A DNA stretch of 64,000 bases from assembly GCF_002993325.1 (NCBI RefSeq), contig NZ_PVNO01000003.1, positions 88,418 through 152,417 on the forward strand, read 5' to 3'. This document shows, in pieces, positions 16,131 to 23,663 of this stretch. The notes beneath the pieces are model-generated. The model was not told the origin of the DNA, did not search any database, and worked only from the letters and a program-made list of their open reading frames with translations. The DNA comes from Alteromonas gracilis (GTDB lineage: Bacteria; Pseudomonadota; Gammaproteobacteria; Enterobacterales; Alteromonadaceae). The stretch's first letter is position 1. The number at the start of each line of letters is the position of its first letter. The position numbers and the translations under genes are program-made.

Positions 16131-16768
16131 TGAAAAGTACCTTTTCCATGCTTAAAGGCGCCCCATTACTCCCTATTATTCAGCCTAAAACTGTTGACGA
16201 GGGGCTTCATCTAGCAGAAGCAATTGCAAATAGCGGCCTGTGCAATATAGAAGTAGTGAAACGCAGCGACGCAGCATTTGAAGCCCTGTCAGCGATTAGA
16301 AAACAGTTTCCTGAACTCGTTGTGGGTATGGGCACATTGTTAAATCGCAACCACGTATTTGAAGCGTTGGATGCAGGCGCGCAATTTTTGATAACGCCCA
16401 CAAGCTCAGAGACATTGCTCGATACACTGATTGCGTCTAATGCCCCCTTTTTACCAGGTGTCGCTACGCCTGCTGATATTCTTTTGGCGCACCAAAAAGG
16501 CATTCGCGAAATGAAGTTCTTTCCTGCAAGTCTTAGCGGCGGAACACCTTTTCTTAAAGCGATTTCAAGCGTATTTAGCGATGTTTGCTTCTGCCCTACC
16601 GGCGGCATTAATGGCGAAAACGCGAATGAATATCTTGCGCTTGGAAATGTTCAAGCAGTAGGCGGCACATGGATGATACCGAAGGCAGCCATTGAAGCAA
16701 AAAATTGGCGAGGCATAACATTGGCATGCCAACAAAGCCTCACATTGTTTGATGAGGCTGCGGCATGA
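16130..16768 (+). CDS. eda: KDPG/KHG aldolase (Eda)
   Basis: The frame has a GTG at 16127, but the ATG at 16130 overlaps the preceding TGA by one base and is preferred (212 residues). The TIM-barrel class I aldolase signature is present: CNIEVVKRSDAAFEAL with the catalytic Glu, VGMGTLLNRN, LPGVATPADIL, and the Schiff-base Lys in REMKFFPAS, followed by FCPTGGINGENANEYLALGN. It splits 2-keto-3-deoxy-6-phosphogluconate to pyruvate and glyceraldehyde 3-phosphate. In the usual family the text after the Glu is VTLR; here it is VVKR, a modest change. Its kinase partner kdgK follows with an ATGA overlap, so this operon completes the route. Confidence 0.93.
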   Translation: MKSTFSMLKGAPLLPIIQPKTVDEGLHLAEAIANSGLCNIEVVKRSDAAFEALSAIRKQFPELVVGMGTLLNRNHVFEALDAGAQFLITPTSSETLLDTLIASNAPFLPGVATPADILLAHQKGIREMKFFPASLSGGTPFLKAISSVFSDVCFCPTGGINGENANEYLALGNVQAVGGTWMIPKAAIEAKNWRGITLACQQSLTLFDEAAA

Positions 16769-17736
16769 GTATCGTTGATACCAAACAAAGAATGGTTATT
16801 TTTGGCGAGTGTATGGTAGAACTTCGAAGCACTCAGCGCGAATCATCAGTTAGGACGTGTGATGAAAACACAAATAACGATTTGATGGCGAAAAGCTTTG
16901 CTGGCGACACCTACAACACTGCGGTTTATTTAAAACGCTGTTTGCCTTCATCTTCCATTAGCTACTTAACAGCGATAGGTGCTGACTTTTTAAGCGATGA
17001 GCTGCTGTTTAAAATGGGTGAGCACGAAATAAACACTGATTTAGTGTTTCGCTCGTCGTCCCGTAATCTCGGTCTGTATATGATCCGCAACGACAACGAA
17101 GGTGAAAGAACCTTTGCCTATTGGCGTAACCAATCTGCAGCAACACAGACGCTCAACATTATGAAGGGCGCTGAATTTGCTTGTGATTGGTTTTATTTGA
17201 GCGGTATCTCTATTGCCATTTTAGATGACGAACAGCGCGCTACACTTTTCGAACTAATTTCGTCCCTCAAGGCCAAAGGCAGTAAGATTGCCTTTGATCC
17301 TAATTATCGAGCTCGCCTTTGGTCATCTCAAGAAGATGCCAAGTACTGGACGGGCAAGGCTTATGACGAAGCAGACCTAGCGTTCCCTGGCGCAGACGAC
17401 CATTTAATGCTGTTTGGTCACACCAATGCTGATGAGATATTTAGCTATTTAGCCGACAAACAGATTGAAGAAATCGTTATGAAAAACGGAGCAGTCGGCG
17501 TTCATATACTCTGCCACCAAGAACAATGTATTGTACCTGTTGAGCGTGTTGAGCAGGTGGTTGATACAACGGCTGCTGGCGATGCATTCAATGGCGGTTA
17601 TATGGCCGCTCGACTTGCGGGTAGAAAGCCTGTTGAAAGCGCAAGCTATGGGGCAAAGGTGGCAGCGACTGTGATTACCTACCCCGGTGCCATTATATCA
17701 AGTGATGCCTTTACTAATCACATACCGTCGCTATAG
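16765..17736 (+). CDS. kdgK: 2-keto-3-deoxygluconate kinase (KdgK), PfkB family
   Basis: 323 residues; ATG overlaps the eda stop by 4 bases. PfkB ribokinase features: FGECMVELRS at the N-terminus, SFAGDTYNTAVYLKR (substrate Gly-Gly region is Gly-Asp as in KdgK), GLYMIRNDNEGERTFAYWR, FDPNYRARLW and the ATP/anion-hole signature VDTTAAGDAFNGGYMAARL with the catalytic Asp. It phosphorylates KDG to KDPG for the aldolase encoded before it. It is the last gene of the operon; its stop codon lies within a hairpin. The KdgK assignment is from motifs plus context. Confidence 0.93.
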   Translation: MSIVDTKQRMVIFGECMVELRSTQRESSVRTCDENTNNDLMAKSFAGDTYNTAVYLKRCLPSSSISYLTAIGADFLSDELLFKMGEHEINTDLVFRSSSRNLGLYMIRNDNEGERTFAYWRNQSAATQTLNIMKGAEFACDWFYLSGISIAILDDEQRATLFELISSLKAKGSKIAFDPNYRARLWSSQEDAKYWTGKAYDEADLAFPGADDHLMLFGHTNADEIFSYLADKQIEEIVMKNGAVGVHILCHQEQCIVPVERVEQVVDTTAAGDAFNGGYMAARLAGRKPVESASYGAKVAATVITYPGAIISSDAFTNHIPSL

Positions 17737-17747
17737 TCGGTATGTGA
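17718..17747 (+). terminator. Hairpin terminator at the end of the uxa-kdgK operon
   Basis: TCACATACCG (17718-17727) pairs with CGGTATGTGA (17738-17747) across a 10-base loop. The kdgK stop codon lies in the loop, and a pyrimidine-rich CTTCCCTTTTCTCTTTT tract follows. Confidence 0.6.
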
Positions 17748-17908
17748 CCTTCCCTTTTCTCTTTTGTCTTCCCTCCTCCTCACTAATCACTCGGCACATA
17801 CAAAATTGATAACGATGCCTCAGCAAGTTAGCTAAGATAGGTTGCAGTGCATTAGTTTAAATAGGCGCGGCACACCACATATTGGCGCACCGCTTTGTTT
17901 AGTTTGGT

Positions 17909-18844
17909 TTATAGAGTGTCTCGATAAACGTATTTTGCAAGCGGATGCGCTGTTGCTTTCAACTCTCGAACGAATATCTGCGCCATTTTAGCCGCGCCTA
18001 CTACATTCAAGTGAGTATCATCAGTTTTACCTTCGGGGTAGCGCGCATATAGGTCGGCGGGCACCTTAATGAAGTAATGGTTGCTGTTAGGCTCGCCTAC
18101 CTGAGCAAGAAAATCACAGGTTAAAGCGTTCATAGGGATAAATGGCACGTTATTTTGTGCTGCCACTTTCTTCGCAGCATCAGCATACGCCAACAACGTG
18201 CGTTTCAAAACACCTTCCTTGGTGAAATGACGCCTGCAAATACTACTTGCAATAATCACTGATGCGCCTCTTGCTTCAACGTCTTGCACAAACTGTTTCA
18301 AGTAAGCAGGATAGGCATTTTCCGGGTCGGCATAGCGAGCGGGGTCCGACTGTTTTTGATCGTTGTGACCAAACTGAATTACCACAAAGTCACCTTCAGA
18401 GAGTTCAGATAAGAGAAGCTGCCAACGCCCTTCGTCAACAAATCGCTTTGTGCTTCTGCCGTTAGCCGCGTGGTTTTTAATATTAAGATTTGGCAGCATG
18501 AATTCAGGAAGCAATTGCCCCCAACCACGTTCTGGATATGACAACATAGGCTTGTCTGACATGGTTGAATCGCCAACCAGATGTAAAGTAACCGGCTTTT
18601 TGTAGGGCGGAGCTTTTACACTTCCTTCGTTCTCTACAATTCCGGCACTTTGTTCCATAGCAATGTGGGCATTTGAGCTAGCGAGAACAAAAGTGCTCGA
18701 ATGAGGCACGTAGCTGTTTTGAAGAGCCGTCGTACTTTCTTGGCCTGCCAATGCAAAACTACTGGCTACAGCAATAACGCTTGCAAAACTGTAGCGAAGC
18801 GCGTTGAATATCTTCCCTGTGGCGGGTTTACTTGAATTTCTCAC
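17909..18844 (-). CDS. Rhamnogalacturonan acetylesterase, SGNH hydrolase (CE12)
   Basis: The frame is open from 18910, but a GTG at 18844 has GGAG 8 bases before it and gives a clean signal peptide (RNSSKPATGKIFNALR, then YSFASVIAVASSFALAG), so that start is chosen (311 residues). The SGNH blocks are all present: LVGDSTMSD with the nucleophile Ser at about 93, NHAANGRSTKRF (Gly/Asn), VIQFGHNDQK (oxyanion Asn) and DDTHLNVVGA (Asp-x-x-His near 275-278). CE12 enzymes remove acetyl groups from the rhamnogalacturonan or pectin backbone outside the cytoplasm. It sits between the uxa operon and the TonB receptor on the opposite strand. Confidence 0.88.
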   Translation of the reverse strand: MRNSSKPATGKIFNALRYSFASVIAVASSFALAGQESTTALQNSYVPHSSTFVLASSNAHIAMEQSAGIVENEGSVKAPPYKKPVTLHLVGDSTMSDKPMLSYPERGWGQLLPEFMLPNLNIKNHAANGRSTKRFVDEGRWQLLLSELSEGDFVVIQFGHNDQKQSDPARYADPENAYPAYLKQFVQDVEARGASVIIASSICRRHFTKEGVLKRTLLAYADAAKKVAAQNNVPFIPMNALTCDFLAQVGEPNSNHYFIKVPADLYARYPEGKTDDTHLNVVGAAKMAQIFVRELKATAHPLAKYVYRDTL

Positions 18845-18945
18845 ACCTTTTCTCCATCTCAATATTAATAGAGTTGCGCTCCAATTAAGTGATAAAGCAG
18901 ATAGACGCATTCAGGAACAATCCGCAATGTCGCCTTGTCACAAAT

Positions 18946-18970
18946 AAAAAAGGCCATCATTACGATGGCC
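18946..18970 (-). terminator. Rho-independent terminator for the TonB receptor gene
   Basis: GGCCATC (18952-18958), a 5-base loop and GATGGCC (18964-18970) form the stem. On the minus strand it is followed by a T6 run (18946-18951). It lies between the receptor stop and the acetylesterase start, so the two genes are probably transcribed separately. Confidence 0.8.
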
Positions 18971-19047
18971 AAACACACCCGTCTTTACGGAACACAACAT
19001 TTAATTATTATCTTAGGCTCACCAATATGCTTGGTCAGTCTGCTTTT

Positions 19048-21747
19048 TTACATCGTATAACGAGCGCCTAAGAAGAACTGACGGCCCGTATGGTTATACT
19101 CACGTACCAAATCCAATGAGCCATCACCCGTGGTAAACAAACGCTCGTACTCGTCAGTAAGGTTAATTACTTCAAAGGTCAACGTTAGCTCGTCGTTTAC
19201 GTTATAAAATGACGAGAAATCTACCTGCGTTGGCCCTGTCGTGCCGTGTGCAACGTTACCATTGCTGCCAGTGAAGTCTGTCAGGTAATCGTCGCGTTTG
19301 TTAACTGACACACGCGCGCCGTATTGGTCTGTTTCGTAATACACCGTAAAGTTGTACGATGTTTCACTCATACCTTCGATGTCGTCTGCGTTAACGTGAG
19401 TGTAGTTCGACACAATACCCATGTTTTCGAACAGGCCTGGTAAGAAACTTAATGGCTGCTGATAAATTAGCTCATAACCGCTTACACTTCTGTCCTCAGC
19501 GTTAATTGGGCTGCTATGCTCGTATGGAATAGTGCGAGGGTCTAGCGCAATTACAGGGTCAAACTGTGCATCGTTATCGATAAAGTCGTAGTAAGCACTA
19601 TCAACTAGACGCTCTTCAGATGCGCGAACAATCCAGTTATCAATGTCTTTGTAGAACACGGTTGCTGCCAGTAGCGCTTCGTCGTCGAAGTACCATTCAA
19701 CACCAAAATCCACGTTGTCTGAAGTGAACGGGTCAAGGAACGGGTTACCCACGCTTACCGAGCCGTTAATATAATCAAAGCTAGGGTTACCAGGGTTTAA
19801 TGAGTTCAGGCTTGGGCGCGTCATTGATTGGGTTAGACCAAGGCGTACAACAACGTCATCAGTGGCCTCAAGTGCTAAGTTAACCGCCGGTAAAAAGTTA
19901 TTGTAGTCATTTTCAATTTGTACCGTTTCCCCTTGAATAAAGCCTTCAGAGGTGGTGGTTGTTTTCACATAGCGTACACCGTAGTTAGCGCGAAGTAGCA
20001 TATCGCCAATCTCATAGCTTGTGTCCATCTCAATATAAGCAGCAGAAGTTTCTTCGCCTACTTGCCAGCTTTGTGCAGAGCGCGGTGTCCAAACTACGTC
20101 TAGAAGCTGACTATTTATTGCGTCAAAATCAGCCACAAGAAATGGGTCTAAAGGACCATCAAAGCCACTACCGAAATCGTCTACCGGCATCATTTCAGCA
20201 AAGCCGACCGCCGAATCTTGATCTGGGAAGCCGTTAATTTGCTCTTCACTGTAGGTTACTACACGGTCGTTGTAGGCGAAGCCCGCCTTGATAGTTACTT
20301 CGTCGCCAAGGTAAGTGGCATCAAACTTAACCGTATCGTTTTCGCGCAATACATCAGTAGCGCGTAAACGACCATCTGAAAGATTATAGTTACTTGCGTC
20401 GTTGACGTCATAACCGTAAGTGAGTTGCGGAGCGTTAATGTTATTACTAAAATCAAAACCGTAGCTGGTTTCTTCTAACAGCGTCATGTTATAACGATAC
20501 TGCTCTGAACGAGCATTAGATTCAGCAGTGCCAGCCATCATATCTAATTTAATATTTTCACCAATAAACCACTCGCCAGAAATCACAAATTGACTAAAGT
20601 CAGTGGTTGATTCCTGCAAACGACTCTCTATACGTGACTTGATACCGTCGTAACTTCCGGCTAGAACCTGTTTGCCGTTAGGATGTACTGTAATAGAAGT
20701 GGGTGTAATCTCTGAAAACGTACTTCTAAACATATGGAAGAAATTGTACATAGTACGGGTGTTATCTAGCTTAGACACTAAACCGTCTAAGGTTAAAGTG
20801 AAATTGTCTGTCGCAGCCCACTGAATAGACCCCGTAAAACCGGTACGCTCTTGGTCATTACCGAAGTAATCAGGTCGTGGAAGGCGTGGCGTCCACAAGC
20901 AGTTGATGGGATCAACAGATTCGCCTTGAAACTCGCAATTGCCCACGTCTGGCGTGCCGTTCACCACAGTATCAGACGTATCTGAAAAAATACCGCCGCC
21001 ATCGCGAACCGGTGTTGTCCAACGAACGGTACCGAAGCCTTCTTGCCTTACTGTGCGCTCTGAGAAAGCGGCCGAGAAAAGCACGCCCACCTTGTCGTCA
21101 GCGAAACGGTTACTGATCATGAAAGCTGCGCGAGGATCGGTCTCTTCAGTAATGCTGTTATAGCCACCCTGAAGGGACGATACGAATTTAAAGCCGTCAT
21201 AATCGAACGGTTTTGCCGAGTACAAATCAACAGTACCAGCAATACCGCCTTCTTCCATTGAAGCTGTAGGCGACTTCTGAATATCTACACGGTTAAACAG
21301 CTCAGAAGCAAAAATGTTAAAGTCAAAGCCACGTCCGCCGTTAACACCGCCACCTGAGTCTGTACCATCTGTACTCGCTGGCACTTCCATGCCATTAAGT
21401 GTTGTGCGGGTAAATGAAGGGCTTAAACCGCGCAAGGTAATTTGACGGCCTTCTCCACCCTCACGAGAAATCGCTACGCCTGGAACACGCTGAATAGACT
21501 CTGCAATATTTAAGTCCGGGAATTTACCAATGTCTTGCGCAACGATAGATTCTTTGCTGTTAACTGACGTTCGCTTTTCCATCAATGACTTATTGAGCGA
21601 CCCACGAAAGCCAGATACCTCTATGACCTCCATATTTTGCGCTTCGGTTTCACTAGTTTGTTCGTCTGTGGCTTCTTGCGCATGAATATGTGCGCCTGAC
21701 AACGCTAACGTGACAAGAACAGCGAGTTGCTTTTTCTTTGGTAACAT
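19048..21747 (-). CDS. TonB-dependent outer-membrane receptor for pectin oligosaccharides
   Basis: The frame opens at 21834, but ATG 21747 follows a GGAG 8 bases upstream and starts MLPKKKQLAVLVTLALSGAHIHAQ, a proper signal peptide (899 residues). The plug domain starts after a Glu/Thr linker with EVIEVSGFRGSLNKSL and includes IAESIQRVPGVAISREGGEGRQITLRGLSP and a FTRTTLNGMEVP segment, typical of the Caulobacter/Xanthomonas-type large receptors. The barrel has many alternating strands and ends with GRQFFLGARYTM. Such receptors import oligosaccharides with TonB-ExbBD energy. Location next to GH105/GH28/CE8 genes and a degenerate operator upstream points to oligogalacturonides as ligand, which is inference. 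Confidence 0.92.
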   Translation of the reverse strand: MLPKKKQLAVLVTLALSGAHIHAQEATDEQTSETEAQNMEVIEVSGFRGSLNKSLMEKRTSVNSKESIVAQDIGKFPDLNIAESIQRVPGVAISREGGEGRQITLRGLSPSFTRTTLNGMEVPASTDGTDSGGGVNGGRGFDFNIFASELFNRVDIQKSPTASMEEGGIAGTVDLYSAKPFDYDGFKFVSSLQGGYNSITEETDPRAAFMISNRFADDKVGVLFSAAFSERTVRQEGFGTVRWTTPVRDGGGIFSDTSDTVVNGTPDVGNCEFQGESVDPINCLWTPRLPRPDYFGNDQERTGFTGSIQWAATDNFTLTLDGLVSKLDNTRTMYNFFHMFRSTFSEITPTSITVHPNGKQVLAGSYDGIKSRIESRLQESTTDFSQFVISGEWFIGENIKLDMMAGTAESNARSEQYRYNMTLLEETSYGFDFSNNINAPQLTYGYDVNDASNYNLSDGRLRATDVLRENDTVKFDATYLGDEVTIKAGFAYNDRVVTYSEEQINGFPDQDSAVGFAEMMPVDDFGSGFDGPLDPFLVADFDAINSQLLDVVWTPRSAQSWQVGEETSAAYIEMDTSYEIGDMLLRANYGVRYVKTTTTSEGFIQGETVQIENDYNNFLPAVNLALEATDDVVVRLGLTQSMTRPSLNSLNPGNPSFDYINGSVSVGNPFLDPFTSDNVDFGVEWYFDDEALLAATVFYKDIDNWIVRASEERLVDSAYYDFIDNDAQFDPVIALDPRTIPYEHSSPINAEDRSVSGYELIYQQPLSFLPGLFENMGIVSNYTHVNADDIEGMSETSYNFTVYYETDQYGARVSVNKRDDYLTDFTGSNGNVAHGTTGPTQVDFSSFYNVNDELTLTFEVINLTDEYERLFTTGDGSLDLVREYNHTGRQFFLGARYTM

Positions 21748-21884
21748 TGTTGTTTCTCCGGTTTTTATATTTATAAGCGACGCACATACTGAGAAAAAGT
21801 GAAGATGCTTCTGAAACGTGTGTGAACATTTCAAATTAACACAAATTCAACATTTACCGTATTTAACCATTTCACTTCCCTTTA

Positions 21885-21898
21885 TGCCACCGGATAAC
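21885..21898. promoter_or_regulatory. Degenerate operator half-site, site 5 (TonB receptor)
   Basis: TGCCACCGGATAAC keeps the left half and centre (TGCCACCGG) of the palindrome but not the right half. It lies 138 bases before the receptor ATG. It may be a weak site or a chance match. Confidence 0.4.
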
Positions 21899-21983
21899 AT
21901 TTTGGACGTCATTGCCGCCAATAATCTATATTAACCAATGGCACGCTTTGGCTGTTAAGAAAGTGAAGACGCGCCAATTCTAT

Positions 21984-22055
21984 TTAATTCTCTACAGTGG
22001 TTTTGTAACCACCGAAACCATGAATAAGAAGCATTGCAGGGTACAGCTCTATTTT
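21984..22055 (-). pseudogene. Short remnant resembling an alpha/beta-hydrolase segment
   Basis: On the minus strand, 23 codons read KIELYPAMLLIHGFGG then YKTTVEN and a TAA, bounded upstream by another stop. HGFGG is like the oxyanion-hole motif of alpha/beta hydrolases, which usually occurs after such a hydrophobic strand. With no start, no ribosome site and a stop on each side, this can only be a relic or coincidence. Confidence 0.2.
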
Positions 22056-22143
22056 TTATCAACGCAAAACTTCCCTTCGGCAATAATGTAAACCCCGAAA
22101 AAAACACTCAAGCTTTACATTTGATTTACATCCTAATTAGTTA

Positions 22144-22157
22144 TGCTACCGGTGGCA
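22144..22157. promoter_or_regulatory. Operator palindrome, site 3
   Basis: TGCTACCGGTGGCA, one mismatched pair from perfect symmetry, lies 269 bases before the GH105 ATG. Together with site 4 it could permit looping by a tetrameric LacI-type protein; the centres are 229 bases apart. Confidence 0.7.
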
Positions 22158-22344
22158 ACTATTTTATTGAAAAAATTTGTTATATGTATTAGTTCAGAAG
22201 ATAATATTGATCGTAAAAGGCGATCTAGACTTCAGCCAAATGAAGAGAAAAAAACAGATTTAATTTATTAGATACATACACTTAGTTAAAACTTACAGCT
22301 TTCGTTTGACGTGAAATAAAAGTTAAAAAATATAAATAATTTCG

Positions 22345-22373
22345 TTGACATGCAAGCAAATAAAAATCATTAT
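22345..22373 (+). promoter_or_regulatory. Proposed promoter of the GH105-GH28-CE8 unit
   Basis: A consensus TTGACA (22345-22350) is followed after 17 bases by CATTAT (22368-22373); TATGCT (22371-22376) is an alternative -10 at a longer spacing. Operator site 4 overlaps the -10 region, which fits repression. Confidence 0.5.
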
Positions 22374-22386
22374 GCTACCGGTAGCA
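22373..22386. promoter_or_regulatory. Operator palindrome, site 4 (GH105 operon)
   Basis: TGCTACCGGTAGCA is a perfect 14-bp palindrome 39 bases before the GH105 ATG. It differs from sites 1 and 2 by a symmetric C-to-T/G-to-A change, which preserves the dyad and is good evidence that the symmetry is selected. Confidence 0.8.
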
Positions 22387-22425
22387 CAGAGTGTATTTAG
22401 AATGTTATAAAAATAAGGGTTTGTT

Positions 22426-23631
22426 ATGCTAAAAGGTATTCTACGCGCCGCTTCCGTTATAGCTTGCACGGCGTTTGTTTCTTCGGCTGCTGATGCAAAT
22501 GATCGGGTGAAAATGCCTCTTGATAACACGCAATCGTGGTCTATGAGAATGATAGAGTCTGAAATGGTGCGCTTTCCTGAAGCTTGGCAAATCGATTGGG
22601 ACGAGACACCACAATGGGACTACGTTCATGGACTCAACCTTCTTGCGATAACAGAAGTGTATCAAGATACTAAAGATCCTCGCCTTCTGTCTTATGTAAA
22701 AGGCTACTACGATATGCTGGTTCAAGATGAAGGAAGTATTAAGACATACGATATCAACAAGTTCAATATTGATATGATTAACCCGGGTAAGGTGTTGTTT
22801 TTTCTTTATGAAGAAACAGGCAACCCTAAATACAAAAAGGCAGCCGATCTTTTAAGAACTCAACTCACTGACCACCCGCGTACAGAGCAAGGCGGTTTTT
22901 GGCATAAGAAACGCTATCCTGACCAAATGTGGCTTGACGGCCTATACATGGGTGCACCTTTTTATGCCGAGTACATTGTTAAATACGGTGATATGAAAGA
23001 GCTAGACGATGTATTTTTGCAATTCGAACTCATTGAAGAGCACCTTTACGATGAAACTACCGGCCTTCCCTTGCATGGCTGGGACGCATCTAAAAAGCAG
23101 AAGTGGGCTGACAAAGAAACAGGTCTTTCTCAACATCACTGGTCACGTTCGCTAGGTTGGTATGCGATGGCCATGGTGGATGTGCTAGAAGTTGTTCCTG
23201 CAGAGCACCCAAAAACACCGTGGCTACAGGCGCGCTTTAAAGCGTTTATTGATGCCACGCTTACCTATCAACATAACTCAGGCACCTGGTATCAGGTTAC
23301 CGACTTGGGAAGCCGTGAAGGAAACTACCTTGAAGCGTCCGGCACAGCAATGTTGACTTATGCTCTGGCTAAAGGTGCAAGCCTTAAATTTCTTCCTGAG
23401 GAATACAAAGCTCACGCAGAAAAAGGTTTTGCTGGACTTCTTGATCAAATGATTTCGGTTAATCCAGAAACTAACGTAATCAGCCTTGAACAGGTTTGCG
23501 CTGTTGCTGGCCTTGGTGGAAATCCATATAGAGATGGTTCATTCGACTACTACATGAGCGAACCAATCAGAGCAAACGACGCGAAAGGTGTAGGCCCATT
23601 TATTCTGGCTGCACACTACCTAAACAAGTAG
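22426..23631 (+). CDS. Unsaturated rhamnogalacturonyl/galacturonyl hydrolase (GH105)
   Basis: 401 residues with a signal peptide (LRAASVIACTAFVSSAADAN). The six-hairpin alpha/alpha-barrel signature of GH105/GH88 is clear: WDYVHGLNLLAI near 64-75, DHPRTEQGGFWHKKRYPDQMWLDGLYMGAPF with the general acid Asp171 (Asp143 in Bacillus YteR), HWSRSLGWYAMAMVDVLE, and YLEASGTAMLTYAL. The enzyme removes the unsaturated uronic acid from the non-reducing end of lyase-produced pectin oligomers, giving the substrate of KduI after spontaneous opening. First of three co-directional genes (30 and 9 bases apart) coding the secreted pectin enzymes. Confidence 0.92.
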   Translation: MLKGILRAASVIACTAFVSSAADANDRVKMPLDNTQSWSMRMIESEMVRFPEAWQIDWDETPQWDYVHGLNLLAITEVYQDTKDPRLLSYVKGYYDMLVQDEGSIKTYDINKFNIDMINPGKVLFFLYEETGNPKYKKAADLLRTQLTDHPRTEQGGFWHKKRYPDQMWLDGLYMGAPFYAEYIVKYGDMKELDDVFLQFELIEEHLYDETTGLPLHGWDASKKQKWADKETGLSQHHWSRSLGWYAMAMVDVLEVVPAEHPKTPWLQARFKAFIDATLTYQHNSGTWYQVTDLGSREGNYLEASGTAMLTYALAKGASLKFLPEEYKAHAEKGFAGLLDQMISVNPETNVISLEQVCAVAGLGGNPYRDGSFDYYMSEPIRANDAKGVGPFILAAHYLNK

Positions 23632-23663
23632 AAAGCACTAAATCGTAATGCAAGGAGTCTATG

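Larger units (their letters stand above)
21748..22425. other. Divergent regulatory region between TonB receptor and GH105
   Basis: 678 bases. It holds one degenerate operator (21885) near the receptor, two good palindromes (22144, 22373) near GH105, a likely GH105 promoter and, in between, a short apparent gene fragment (21984-22055). The right half is strongly AT-rich. Confidence 0.6.

Noticed and set aside
17761..17908. Possible small gene between kdgK and the acetylesterase
   Set aside because: No frame with a start and ribosome site was found; it is ordinary spacer.
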